A stretch of DNA of 64,000 nt from Corylus avellana (GCF_901000735.1 NC_081545.1:3082583-3146582), one strand, 5' to 3'. Positions 34,723-47,500 are shown, counted from the first letter of the stretch. The notes: generated by a model from the letters alone, not told the origin. A program made the numbers and translations.

Positions 34723-36526
34723 ATGTCTAAGATGTCTCAAACCCTTAACACTTTACATAATTTTGATGGATCAAATTATGGCTATTGGAAGTCCCGTATG
34801 AGATTTTTCTTAAAATCTATAGACATTTGGTCTGTTATTGAATCTAGATTTAAAGCTCTAGATAAGCTGATAGCCGAATGGTCTAATGTTGAAAATCAAA
34901 CTCGTATAGCGAATGACAAAGCTATGAATGCCCTATGCTTGGCAATTTCACAAACTGAGTTATCTAGAATTTCAAATTGTAATAGTGCCAAAGCTGCATG
35001 GAAGATCCTAGAAACTACTTATGAAGGAACAAATCTTGTTAAAACATCAAAACTTCAAATGTTAGTTTATCAATTTAAGGAAATTAAAATGTTAGAGGAT
35101 GAGACATTTAATGAGTTCTTTGGTAAACTTAGTGAAATTAGAAATTCCATAATAAATCTAGGAAAAAAAGTTTCTAACACTAAGCTGATTAGAAAGGTTA
35201 TGAGATCACTCCCTAAAAGATTCAGAATGAAGGTAATTGCTATTGAGTCATGCACTGATCTTAATACCACGAGGATAGAAGAGTTAGTTGGTGGTCTTCA
35301 ACTTTAAGAGTTTTCCATGCCTCAACCTAGGAAAAATAAGGATATTGCCCTTAGAACTCTTAGGAAGAACTCTAATGAGTTATCTGTTGAGGACTCACAA
35401 GATGAAGAGGAACTTGCCTTGATAGCTAGAAGGTTTTATAGGAATGAACATAGAATTTCCAAGAGATTTGGAAAACAACAAGAAGATACTCAGGAGAGAA
35501 ATGAAAGAGACCCACGTGGTCCAAAGTGTTATGAGTGTTCTGGCTATGGTCATGTGCGCAAGGATTGTGCTAACCTCAAGAGTAATAAGCCAAAAGATAA
35601 AAACCCTTCAATATTACCTTGAGTGACACTGATGAGGAAGAAACTCCTAATTATATAGCATTTGTTGCGACTTATGATTATGCTGATTCTAATCAATTAG
35701 ATGTTAAGTCTGCATCTGATAATGAATCAAAAGGGATTAGTGATCTTCAAAACTCCTTCAACTATTTGATGGAAAAATTTTCTATGCTTAGAAATACTAA
35801 CTTGAAAATTGTTAAGGATGTTAAGAATCTTGAATTTGAAATGGATAATTTGTTGAAAAATTTGAGTGATTCACATGCTGTTTGCAATACTCTTAAATCT
35901 GAAAACTATGTGCTAATGCTCAGAATAAATCCCTTCAAAATGATTTGATTAAAACTATAAATCACTTGAGTACATTCTCTAGTGAAAAGCTTAATCAAAT
36001 GTTACATGTTCAGAAGCATTCTAGTGATAGATCTGGTTTAGGATTTGATAAAAATGCATATTTATCTTCGAATCGTGCTTCTACTTTAGAGATTGTTTTT
36101 GTTAAACCAGTGAAAGTAGAAGAATCTTCAGGTGAAGGAAAGCCAGCAGTTGCTCCGACTCGTCAAGGTAAGAAAGGTAAGAAAAATTTCATTGAGTCTC
36201 ATGCATCTTACCCTAAGCCTAGAATCGTGCATCCTCCTAGGAAATTACCATATCAAAGGTTTGTCACTACATGTCATCACTATGGAAAAGTGGGTCACAT
36301 TCGACCTTATTGTTTTAATTTGAAACCTCATGTGCATATAAATGAAAATTCCTATTCTAGTAAAGAAAGTGAGTGTTTGGTCATCATGATGAGTGAAATG
36401 CTTTATAGGCTAGATAAATTTGAGCAAAGTCATAAGTTTAGACCTAAGATTTCTCAAGTGTGGGTTGGGAAGGATGATACCATTCACCCCTTGAGGGAGA
36501 GTGGTGGTGATCTCACCTTATATTAA
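34723..36526 (+). pseudogene. Copia gag, frameshifted
   Basis: Begins MSKMSQTLNTLHNFDGSNY, a DUF4219/UBN2-type gag capsid region (about 195 codons to a stop at 35305), then continues after a stop and frame changes: the frame at 35317-35622 has a zinc knuckle C-X2-C-X4-H-X4-C (CYECSGYGHVRKDC), and the frame at 35945-36526 has a second, degenerate CHHYGKVGHIRPYC knuckle. The two-knuckle, long-gag layout recalls SIRE-like copia elements. No pol domain follows, so the element depended on others to move. Confidence 0.8.
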
Positions 36527-37216
36527 GTAAGTTACCCACATGCCTAGGATTGGTTGTCATACATTCTTTTGAATATGCTAGAGCATGTTATTTTCTATTG
36601 CTTTGTTTTGGTATTTTTAGTTTTTCTTTTTGCATTGATTTTTTGTTTCTTTGTTTGGGTGGATTTCATTTTGGAATTTTTTTTTTTAAAAAAAAAAAAA
36701 AGACAAAAATAGGTTACTTTGGTTGTTTTCTTTTCTCTCTTTTGTTTTATGCACCAAAATAGTCCATTAATTTCTCATGTTGCTTTCATGGATTTAACTC
36801 CTTGCGTCTTGGAATGTTCTTAATATGCATGAGATGAAAATTTGTTTTTAATAGACTTGTTTTTGTGGTTACCTAAAGCTTGAACTTATGTGGTACGTTT
36901 TGTCTATGCTTAATCTCTTGTGCATATTTAAGCTTAATTTGAGGTTATTCTTTAATTTTAAATGTGAGGTCCGTTAGGTAACTACATGAGGTTTTTGTTT
37001 TTGACTAGTCATATTTTCCAAATTGACCATATGCTAGTTGAACCTAGGGCTTAAAAATTTCTACTTTATCTTTTGTGATAAGCACCATAAGTTTAAGGAC
37101 ACTTTCCCAAAGAAAAAAAGAAACAAAATAGTGAAACAAATAAAATCAAAAGATCATATTTCAAAAGGAATTTATTTCACTGTGTCAAACTTGTGCAAAT
37201 TGTTTTACAAAGAGAA

Positions 37217-37281
37217 ATGTATAGGATGAGAGTGGCTAGGCCCTAGTAAGATAAGGGCCTAGCCACTCTCATCCTATACAT
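37217..37281. repeat. Perfect 28-bp palindrome with 9-base loop
   Basis: Left arm 37217-37244 and right arm 37254-37281 are exact reverse complements (arm begins ATGTATAGGATGAG and includes TGGCTAGGCCCT); the loop is AGTAAGATA. It lies in the non-coding interior of the copia element. An exact 28-bp inverted repeat is younger than the decayed gag around it, or has been kept identical. Confidence 0.95.
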
Positions 37282-37968
37282 GGTGATGAAACTTTCTCCT
37301 TATTTTGTAAGTTGATAATTGTTCTCATTGAATGGTTTACACACACACCACACAAGCATGGGTTGAATGAAACATTTTTCTTTGCTTGGGTTAAGCAATA
37401 TGGGTTTCTTGCCATTTCTAGTTTCATGTATATTTTGCTTATTTGGAGCATGTTTGAGATATTCATTATGAAATACATGAGTCGTTGATGTGTGTACTAT
37501 CTATGTTCATTTGACTTTTGAGGGGAAGAAACATGTTTTTTCTTTTCCAGTTTCTTATTGATAAAAGAGTCATTCTTTAAGGGGGAGTTTTTGGTTGTCT
37601 TCATGATCTTGACGCATACTTCATGCATTTTCGTTTATTTTGTGATCATGAGTTGAGTTGTTTTGTGTTATTCCTGTTCCACATATGCCTTGATTTTTTT
37701 TGTGAGTGTTTCAGGAACTATGGAGACCTTTTGTCATTCTGTGACAAAAAAGGGGAGTAAATATGGGGAGATGATGGGATAGCTCGGCATATTAATTTTG
37801 TCACTGAATTGCCCAAGGGGGAGTTTGTTAGTTCATGTTTGGCGAATTCGGTGATCAAAACGGAAGTTCCAAAGCTCAAAGGCCGGTTCACAATACAAGG
37901 GTGTTCGGACAAGAAGATAGAGATGTCCAGACACAATTTTCAGTAACTCAGTTTTCCCCAACGCAGTG

Positions 37969-39953
37969 TGTAACATCCCCAGCCCGTTAAGGCTGAGTTT
38001 GCCACTTTTCTTCTTTTACACTCAAAAGTTCTTGCAAAGATCTATAAGGTCTATCAGAGTACTTGATTTTAAAGGATACGATAAATGTGTAAAACATTGT
38101 TCAAGAGATTTTATTACAAGCGAAATTAGAAAACATTAAACTTTAGTTGCGGAATATCATATTATTGCAAACACTGATATGAAAAGACTTTGAAAATTAA
38201 TAATTATTCCCATCCCCATTCCGGCCTCCTATTCCAGCGTCCTTTCTACCTGAAAACAAGAAATAAAACTGAATGAGCCCAAAGGGGGCCCAGCAAGTAA
38301 AATCCACAACCATAAATAGTTTTACTCCTTGTTCTCAGTTTTGAAAATCGTTTTCACAAATTAATATACATCCAGCCATAATAATACATGTATGTACAGT
38401 TGCATCTCCCGTAGCATATACATATTATTACGTCTATGAATAAATCATCGTCATAAATCATCATTGTAAATCATCATAGTATATCATCGTTATAAATCGT
38501 CATTGTAAATCATCATAGTATATCATTTTTGAAATCATATCATCATTTTCTCATATTAGGGCCCATGTACACTGTTACCCCTGTGTACGAGGGTTGCGGG
38601 TCCTATGACCATGGCACTGAACTGAGGCCTCAGCCATGCCCCGACCGTCAATTAACTCTTTCTCTTGGTGCACTCAACGGTCTGTTGATGGAATACCACC
38701 TTCTGGCATAGCCTCCTTCAGTGGTTTGGCCTCCATCCGAGTATCGGTACCGAACTCATCTCATCTTATCTTGGGGCCAAAAATACTCTCCTCTAGACAT
38801 GTGCCCTCATTTCATAAACATTTAACTCATTTCTTGTACTTTTCTTTGTACTTCTTTTAATGCATCTTAGGGCAACATGTAGGAGGGTTTATCATCATTC
38901 TTCTTTCTTATAATCATAATTATTTCTCAACTTTCTTTTCTAAAAAATGGAAACTTTTCCAAATATAAACTTGTGTACTTAGAAAGCATTTAAAGAAATA
39001 TAAACTTTCTAAATAATTCTTTTAGAAATCCTTCATGCATGCAACATATCTCAATGACAGGTAAATAAAATAATCATTTATAGTTTGATACAAGAATGAA
39101 TAAATAGCATGACATGAAGTAATTTTAGAAGGGGTAGTGAATTTATTTACTTCTAGACTGAAGCTAAAAGTGGTCTGAAGGATCTAGTTTCTCCAATCTG
39201 ACTAACACCACTAGTATATCTTTTGAAACTAATTTCTCGAGTCTGTTCTCTCTCGTGTTCTTTCTTTCTTGCAACGCTTTGTCTCGCCCTTTCTCTCTCT
39301 GTCTCGTGTAAACACTTAGAGAAAGAAGAAAGACCGAATAGAAAACAGAAGAAGGAAGAATATGTGGAAGAGAAGGGAGAGGAGTAGTGAAATTTGTGAA
39401 GGGTGAGGACTCTATTTATAGGAAACCATCTCCATCTACCAATCTTCATCTACAAACCTTCATCCACTAATCTTCATCTATAAATCTCCATCTACTAGTA
39501 CTTATCTATAAATCTCCATCTACTAGTATCCATCTATAAATCTCCATCTACTAGTACTTATCTATAAATCTTCACCTACTAGTATCCATCTATAAATCTT
39601 CACCTACTACTACCCATATATAAATCTCCATTCTACTAGTATCCATCTATAAATCTACCCTCCTTCTACTAATACTATTATACCTACCATTGACTATTCT
39701 ACCTTCCCTTACTATTCTACCTTCCATTTTACTATTCCATCTACCAACACTATTATATCTACATTTATCCATCTACAATTTTTTCTTACCATTTACTATC
39801 CTATTATTTCACCAATTACCATTCTCTAATTACCACTCTCTGTAATATCATAAATTTCCCCAGAATTAAAATCATAGGCTAAAATGGATATCAAAATAAC
39901 ATCATCATCAAAATAATCTGCTTAAATAACTTTGAAAATTCCGGGGCGCTACA
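37969..39953. mobile_element. Solo LTR (gypsy-type, TGTAACATCCC...GGGGCGCTACA) nested in the copia 3' LTR
   Basis: Begins TGTAACATCCCCAGCC and ends CCGGGGCGCTACA, flanked by a perfect 5-bp TSD CAGTG (37964-37968 and 39954-39958). The copia LTR resumes on both sides (compare 'caatgcagtggctgtccg' in the 5' LTR). There is no internal region, so this is a solo LTR left after LTR-LTR recombination. TGTAAC...GTTACA-like ends are common for plant Ty3/gypsy LTRs. It contains a minisatellite (39425-39660). Confidence 0.8.
39425..39660. repeat. Minisatellite, about 30-bp unit
   Basis: About eight imperfect units of the type 'ctactagtatccatctataa' + 'atctccat'. It lies inside the gypsy-type solo LTR. 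Units vary and there are no unique spacers, so it is not a CRISPR array. Confidence 0.8.
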
Positions 39954-40589
39954 CAGTGGCTGTCCGGACACGCTTTCCAGCAAGTATATATTTGCTCCTT
40001 CGCAAGGCCCTGTCCGGACATGTACTTACCCTGTCCGGACACCCTGTACGTATTATGCCCAAAAATGTGTTTTTAAGTGGGCCCAAGTCTAGGGTTTTGT
40101 ATGAGATATAAATACAACTTTATAGAAGAGAGAAGCACGAATTTTAGAACCCTTTGAGTTCGTGAGAGGCTGTGCTTAAGTGATCAGTTGTTGTGAGCCT
40201 TATTATTCCTCGTAGAGGATTTGTGTTAGTTTAATTGTGCTTGATTGAGTAGTTTATCGGAAGAGTTCGATAAAGGAGAATCACATTGAAGAAGATTGTG
40301 AGCAAGAAAACAAGTTGGAGGCTTGTCAATCTTACAGAGTCAAGGTCTTGCATCGGTTTGTAAGTGTTCCTAATGTCTGTAATCTCTGGATAATATTTTG
40401 ATAGTGATTTCTTGGGTTTGGCTGCCCTGTAAATGCTTTGCTTTCAGCTCGTTTTCTAAAAGGTTTACTCTTCGTCACCAAAATCCTTGTGTGTGATTAT
40501 TTATATTTTGATGATCGTTTACTTATATTTAAATATCCGTTAATTCCACATAAACTGTGATATTTCCCTGTTAAGCTTTTTTCAAATAG

Positions 40590-41279
40590 TTTATGTTGAT
40601 GTTTATATGATGTGATTTATTAGGGATTTCATAGTAGAAGTTTCTGTATGCATTTGCTTCTAGATTGGGACGTGGAACATGTCTATAGAGATACAACTAG
40701 ATGCATATGATGTTTTTGTACAATTTCTAACTTAAATATGCCCCTATGCTTATGTTTCACTTGATGCACGCAGTAGAATGTATGTATATGTGTGTAGTTG
40801 GGTTGTGTGGTGTACATATATGATATGACTTAAATGGGTTTGTCTGTATATGTTTTCAAGCAAGAGGTGGGAATATATACATATATATGCTTATGTTTCA
40901 AGGATTTTCTTTATGGTGTTTACATTATCAACTACGAAACACTTTGGATGTGTTGTAAAGCTTAAGGTAGTTGTACGTTATTGTAAACTTATATATGGTA
41001 GAAAGTGGAAAGTTGGTTCATTGTGAAAAGTGAGAAATTTGGACTCACATATCCGCCCGTGTTGTTGTGATAATTAACCCCACAATCACATAGATCTTGT
41101 AATACTATGTGATGAAAGTATTGAAAGATTAAACTCATTAATAGAATATTGATGAGTATGGCATTTAAATCTCCAAATAGTAATGCAATTACTGAGTTTA
41201 ATCTCGTGGCTCTCAAATATAGCTTTGTGAATGAAAAATAAGGCAACAAACATATAAGAATGAATTTGCTCCTTGTACA
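40590..41279. repeat. E/F segmental duplication, continued
   Basis: Matches 53036-53063 plus 55007-55463 (shared 'tttatgttgatgtttata', 'agaagtttct', 'ggattttctttatggtgttt', 'aaacatataagaatgaat'). The partner is interrupted by the LTR element at 53069-55001. Confidence 0.8.
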
Positions 41280-41699
41280 TGTTAAGGAAGCAGTACAACA
41301 TCTTCATGACTGTTGTAACGACTTAGATTTTAAAACTCTCATTTAAATAATATTAAATAGATTGAAAGAATAAATAAATAAATTAGAACAATAATATGTG
41401 GATTAATGATATTAAATAACTATTTAGTGTTAAAAGGTATATTACATTGATTTTTGACCTATTTTGTATATCACTTCAATTCTAAAATTTAGCTTCACTA
41501 ATATGTTTATGGGCATAATTAAACCCAATTTAGTAAATAAATTATTTATATTGGTGTTTAGTGAAGTTATAAATTAATTTGAAGCTTTTCAGTTTTTAGC
41601 CTAAGAAATAGTGTCTTAATTTTCATATTGTCTAATGAGATTAAAACTGCTAAAGAAAGATACTAAGGCTAGCCACCTTTGTTGAAAGCTTAAAGTCTT

Positions 41700-41808
41700 T
41701 TTTTTTTTTTTTTACATGTCCGCACAAGAGGGGGGGAGGAGGGATTCGAACTAGTGACATTCGCTTCATTAGGCATGGTCCTAGCCGATTGAGCTACCTC
41801 TTAGGGAC
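41700..41808 (-). mobile_element. tRNA-derived SINE with perfect 16-bp TSD
   Basis: On the minus strand: 'taagaggtagctcaatcggc' (A box GGTAGCTCAATCGG), then 'cactagttcgaatccc' (B box GTTCGAATCC), and a poly-A tail (plus-strand T run 41700-41714). Flanked by GAAAGCTTAAAGTCTT at 41684-41699 and 41809-41824. It resembles a tRNA only in the promoter boxes and has no cloverleaf. Confidence 0.85.
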
Positions 41809-42614
41809 GAAAGCTTAAAGTCTTCTAGTAATGAGGGTTATGGGAAATATCATGATAATAATAATTTAATAAAGCAAGTGGCCAAGTGGGAATGCAAGTA
41901 GTTAAAGTCTAAACTGAATCGAAAACTTTGTACAGGCCAAAAATAGACTCAAACAAACTCGGATGAAGTCGAACAAAAAATATAAAATGTTCGTCTCAGA
42001 GTCCTCTATCTACGCTCAAAATTTCATGTCAATCGGAATGAGTTTGGACATCGAAAAATGGATCGGGGTATACTGCCCCCATTTTGGACGAAAATGCTAA
42101 TTGATATAGATCATGAAATATGGACTATGTTCATTCTTTTGGTTAAATACATCTCAACCCTTGGATTAAAAGTGTAAAAATAAATCCTAGCCATTCATTC
42201 TCTTATAACTAGAAGCCTAAGTTAATTCATTTTCACTTGAACTTTTCATTTACAACTTAGAACAAAGTAAAGATTGCTTGCTCCTCATTTCATTTTATTT
42301 CTTAGTTCTAAGTCAAATACCATATAGCCTAGATCTTACAAGTAGGGTTCAAAGTGTTCTTATTTTTCTAAACTAGCTACCTAAAGAAGATTTGGTGGAG
42401 TTTTACTTCTAAGGATTATTGGGTAAGTGTTTCTTGTATAAATATCATGATTTATTGCTTGTATCACTTGTTCTCATTTAATTGTTTAAGACCCAATAAG
42501 CGTATGATGTAAAATAGAGTAATGGATACAAGTGAATTAATATAAATGAGTTAGTAGACAAAATCAATTAAGGGCTTATGATATTACCTATATATTATTT
42601 ACTTTAGAGCTTTT

Positions 42615-42990
42615 ACATTCAGTCATTTATTTTATTGTCATTTAAATTTTAATTCATATTTTTGGCGGTACGGACCATTGGTCTCATTCCCGAAATATGA
42701 ATTCAGTATTTACATTTAGTCATTTCTTTTATTGTCATTTAAATTTTAGTTCATATTTTTGGCGGTACAGACGATTGGTCTCATCCCCGAAATATGAATT
42801 CAGTATCTACATTCAGTCATTTCTTTTATTGTCATTTAAATTTTAATTCATATTTTTGGCGGTACGGACCATTGGTCTCATCCTCGAAATATGAATTCAG
42901 TATCTACATTTAGTCATTTATTTTATTGTCATAATACTAGTTTGTATTTAGTGATACTGGCCATTAGCCTCGTCACCAAAAATGAATTCA
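42615..42990. repeat. 97-bp tandem repeat, three full copies plus a decayed fourth
   Basis: Units start at 42615, 42712, 42809 and 42906 with 'acatt(c/t)agtcatt'; each contains 'tttttggcggtacggaccat' and 'cgaaatatgaattcag'. The first three are nearly identical and the fourth has diverged. It lies within the 2.8-kb solo LTR. Confidence 0.9.
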
Positions 42991-44590
42991 GGCATAAAGC
43001 TAGCTATAAGTGACTATCTTAGTTTAATATAATAAAATAAGTAAGTAAAGATGAAGTGAAGGATAATAAATAAATATAAAAAGATGAGGGTCTTTAAACA
43101 ATGATATTATTGGAGAATGAACTAATAGGTAAATATTGTTTGTATGTATGTATTTATATGGAGAAGTGGAGCATAATTCTATACTAAGGAGAGTAAGTTT
43201 GGATATACTTACTGAGTACTAGCTTTGTTTTATTGTTATAGGAATTCTTATTTTGTCTTATTAATATAGTTTTGCAATACAACTACTGCATAATGTGTCT
43301 AATAAAATGAGTTAATAAGATAGCCATCTTAAAAATAAGCTGGGTGGATTGCCGTGAGGAACTGTCGGTATCTTAGTGGATGGGGGTATATAACCATCCA
43401 ACAAGCCTAATATATAACTAAGTTGGGGCGGTGTAGTTGCCAGCACCAGACAGGTAAATCTCTAAAGTGTGAGGGACATAACGGATGTAAGCGAGCTGAG
43501 AGCTTATGACGAGAGGTCTGAAAAAAGATTATCATAAAACACAAATTAATCTGTCATTACGCTGCATTCGCAACTCATTCATTATTATATATTTTAGTCT
43601 TTAGTATTACTTGTTCAAACTAGTGTTTTTAGTCTTTATCCTAGGAAAATAGTATACTCACTTGTTTGCCTATGTAAATATGATAACGTCATCTTTACAT
43701 AGACCTTGATGCAGGAATAGAAAGTGAGGACGATGGTCCTTTTACTGGTTTTGATGGTTGATAGACCATCTACTGCAGGATTGATGCTTACTCTATGGAA
43801 CAAGTCTCATTTATGTTAATCGCTTTTATTACGTATGGTGATATGTGTGAACTTAATAAATATTACTATATTAATTTGGTGTCGTCTGTGGCATATATTT
43901 GGTATATCTAGTGTGTACATATGTTGTAATGAAAACCATGTTTCTATTTTTATTAAATAAAATATCACCTCAAGGTATTTCAATCAGCTCAATTGTGTTG
44001 TGTAAGTTATTCATAGGTCATAGAAAAAGAAAAAAAATATATATACTCCGCTGTAAGATTGTATTTTCTAAAGCTACAGCGTCACGCCTTCGATATGAGC
44101 TAGCAGAAATATCGGGGTGTTACAACTGCACTCGAGCGTATTCTCCAGAGAGCTCGAGCGCAACAGTAACGGTTTTCATCACAAGTGTGTTCGAGCGCTC
44201 GATCACCGTCACGATCCACCATGAGTTCTCTAGTCCTATTGTAAATCCTTTGTCTACATTATCTCCTAATGCAAACATATTATCCTTAAGCAATCTGTTT
44301 GCAGTCTACCAAACCTAATGTGGATAATTCTCACTAGATATCTCTTCTAGGATTAGTCTCCCTTTTGTATTAATTCTCTTAGGCTATTATCTTATCACGT
44401 CAAGATTATCTTATTAGCTTGATGTGTTGAACTATATTTGTAACTCTTTTACTATTTAAGATCAATGAGAACGCAACATAAATTATTCTGCCAAATAGCT
44501 ATTTTCTTATCTTTCTTTCAGTACCAACTTGAATAACTTTTGTTTAAAAAAAAAAAAAAAGGCTAAAAAGTAGTTGCTTGACCAAAGGGC

Positions 44591-47500
44591 TCAACCCACA
44601 ATGGTCTTTCTACACAAGTACAGANNNNNNNNNNNNNNNNNNNNGGTTGCAACTTGAACAAGATCATAGCTAGTGCAGTTAAGTGTAGCAGCAAAATGGT
44701 TGTGCCTAGCACAAAAAATGGGGACTCGTCGAAGGTGAACCTACCAGCATTATCATCCTTGGAAGCATCAGTAGATTGGTCTTTTTTTGTCACTTCAAAG
44801 GTTGTCTCTGATATTCTTAAGAGCTTGAGTATGACACTCAAAAATCCGAAGAAACATGCAGTCATGCTGATAATTCTCGTCATTTTTTGGTTATTCCACC
44901 AAAATCGGACTGATTGGCCAATTCGTAGGTACTCGGATAGTGTATAAGTTATAAATGACAAAGAGAACAACTAGTACATAGAAGACTGGTTCTTCAACCT
45001 ACAAATACACATGTAGTCAACAAATCAAGATTTTATTATTATTATTTTATTTTTTTCAGATGAGTGAGTTTGGTGATCAAATCATTATCCTCACCTTGGG
45101 CAAGAAGAAGGTGTTGGTGATGATACAATACGCTGGAAGTGCCGCATAGCATAGCTCAGGGATAGAGCGTAGGCTCCACAAGAAGATCCACAAATAGACC
45201 AAGCATTGCCTGAGTTGGAGCTTCCCGAAGAGGGTGGCAAATATGGGACAATTCTTGCTGAATAGAATTTCAAGCAGGCCAGTGGCCCACCTCTTTTATT
45301 GGGTCATTACGGAAGGCCCACCTGAGGGTGCACACCCTAAAAAATGCCGGTGGGTTCGACTTATAATAGATAGACTTCCAACCTCTTGTATGGATCGTTA
45401 GCCCAGTTAAGACGTCCTCTGTCATTGATCCATATCTCCAGCCTAACTAAAATGAGACGACCACAAACATGAGAGAGAACCCTTTTACAACTTTCTGCAC
45501 TTATACTTATAATTCTTTTACAACTTGCTGACACATATTAACATGTAATTAGAGCCACGCGAATCACTAAATTTGCTTTTAACACTCTTCAATCACATGC
45601 TAGCACATGCCAACGAGTTGTAGAGAAACCATTTTATGGTTTAGATTTTGTTTTGTTGGATATAATGGTGTACATGGTATCACGTTTCTAAAATTTGAAA
45701 TGACGTGATAATATATTTTCTAGATTCACAATGTGGACACTAACCTTTGTACCCCAGCCCGTACCATATTCATACTTGCAGCTAGCAATTTGGTATGCTG
45801 CCTGAATAGAGGCCCAAAGACCTTCAGATGGATTTGTCTTCCCTTTCAAAGCTTGAATGGCTTATTTAATCAGTTCCTTTAAACTCCCAAATTCTAGAAG
45901 TGTATCCTCAACAAATTTTCCTATCAAATAAAAAAGAACAATACGAGTCAACAAAAAAGGAAAAATCCCATTAATGTATTGTTGTCTTTGGAATACAAAA
46001 TTTCAAGTGTTGCCACTAAAAATTAGTTGAGATAGAAAGTTATAACATGTGAGGAGAATGACACCGTTATAATTAAAAATATCAAAGTTTACTTATTGCT
46101 TACCATTAATTTATTCTAGAGCATGATATGGAGAAAGGCCATAAATAACTTTTCGCCTATGAAAACATCATGTTCCTCCATATAACGGTCCTGAATTCCA
46201 AATATTCCATGCATGATGTACATATATATGCAAAATACAATAAAGTAATTGACCAATTAGTGAGTGAAATTCTTCAATTTTTCCTTAGTCACACACTTGT
46301 GTGGTAAAAGAGAAGACTTATTACAAAGTAAAGATTTAAATTTGACACACCTTATATTGAACCACCATTTGATTGCCGTAGGGGTCATCCTTTAATCCAT
46401 CATAGAACACTTGTGGGAATTGAGCAAATGCAAATTTCTTTTCATCATTGGATTCTAATAGTAGGCACATTGCATAAAGAACAACTTTTGGGTTGTTGAC
46501 AAACATATCGCAGTCTACGTTAAGCATATAGGGAGCATTTGTCATCAATCCAGAGACTCTCGTCCACATAAGAATTGTTGTGTAATTTTGTAAACAACTA
46601 AAAACATTTAATCTTATTAACTAATTTGGCATAAATGAGTTTGGTTTGTCTCTTGTTGAAAAAAATAAACCATGGATGATGGAGATTGCCTTAATTTAGT
46701 ACTAGTGAAAAAATATCTGGAGTTCTCCTCCAATCATCCCATGATCTCTATTGTTTATTTATTTATTTTTTTTACAGGAGATCTTTGGTAATTTTTTTTG
46801 ATAGAGGCAAGCCAAACTCAACATTAAAAAAAAAAAATCTTACGAGGACATTCATGGCACCCGCTTTGTAATTATGTGGATGCTTATGCTGCTTCTCTCT
46901 AGCTATATAGACCAAATGTGGCACCCCATCTGGAAGACCCTCCCTGTTCTCCCACATAACCTAAAATAAGATTATCTAAATGAGCCCTTTTGGAAATTGC
47001 TTATAACCCATCTGGAAGACTTCCTCATTTCCCAAAGGTTTAGGATTATTTTTTTAACTTGTGCAGGTCCCAGCTAATCAATCTGGAGTTTACCTTGATA
47101 ATAGTTGGATGGTTTTTGCGTTCTACATTTGAGAATTCTGCAAATTCCCCAGTAAAATCACATGGCCTCGACTTTTGGGCGGCATCCTCAATTTTATGGC
47201 AAAGCAGCTAGCTCATACTCATCCTGCAAGATATGAAGACAAACAAGTTTGTGCATAAGTGGCAGCCATTTCTCATCATAGGTCATCAAAATATATATAG
47301 TAAAAAAATGTCTCCAAGATATACAAATCACCTTCACACTCTGCCATTCTTGATGGAACTCCCAAATAGAGCTATCAGCGAAGGATAGAGAGTCATTGGA
47401 AAAGTATTTAAAAGGAGTTCTGACTTGAATATTGTACTTCTTACAGAATGGAACCTAGAGCCGGGCAAATTTTAAGGCTTCTGTAAGGCAGTAGAAGGTC

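Larger units (their letters stand above)
34036..40584 (+). mobile_element. Ty1/copia element, internally deleted, with nested solo LTR
   Basis: 5' LTR 34036 to about 34662 (begins TGTTAGTTCTTG), primer-binding site TTGGTATCAGAGCGGGTT from 34663, decayed gag 34723-36526, polypurine tract AAGGGGGAGTT just before the 3' LTR 37826-40584. The 3' LTR is split by a 1985-bp gypsy-type solo LTR (37969-39953). The TSD is AATAG at 34031-34035 and 40585-40589, and the paralogous empty site is at about 53030-53035. The interior (3.2 kb) lacks protease, integrase and reverse transcriptase. The 5' LTR lacks about 140 bp present in the 3' LTR (around 40165-40310). Confidence 0.88.
41314..44124 (+). mobile_element. 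Large solo LTR (gypsy-type, TGTAACGAC...GGGGTGTTACA)
   Basis: A 2.8-kb segment with inverted termini TGTAACGAC and GGGGTGTTACA, TSD ACTGT (41309-41313) / ACTGC (44125-44129). It carries a 97-bp tandem repeat (42615-42990), a SINE (41700-41808) and late-LTR features such as 'gggtggattgccgtgaggaa'. No gag or pol. It belongs with, but is not identical to, the solo LTR at 37969-39953. Confidence 0.7.
41280..44520 (+). mobile_element. Copia-type solo LTR interrupted by a second solo LTR
   Basis: The outer LTR starts TGTTAAGGAAGCAG at 41280, is broken at 41313, resumes at 44125 ('actgcactcgagcg') and ends TTCTTTCA at 44520, about 430 bp in total. TSD GTACA (41275-41279) / GTACC (44521-44525), one mismatch. 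The partner copy around 55460 lacks it. The open frame across 43899-44318 straddles the junction and is not a gene. Confidence 0.75.

Noticed and set aside
39425..39660. Regular short repeats considered as a CRISPR-like array
   Set aside because: Units are contiguous and variable with no unique spacers, and the context is a plant LTR.
41700..41808. tRNA gene on the minus strand
   Set aside because: Only the A and B box promoter motifs match; no cloverleaf, and it has a poly-A tail and TSD, so it is a SINE.
43899..44318. 139-aa plus-strand open frame
   Set aside because: It straddles the junction between two nested solo LTRs.
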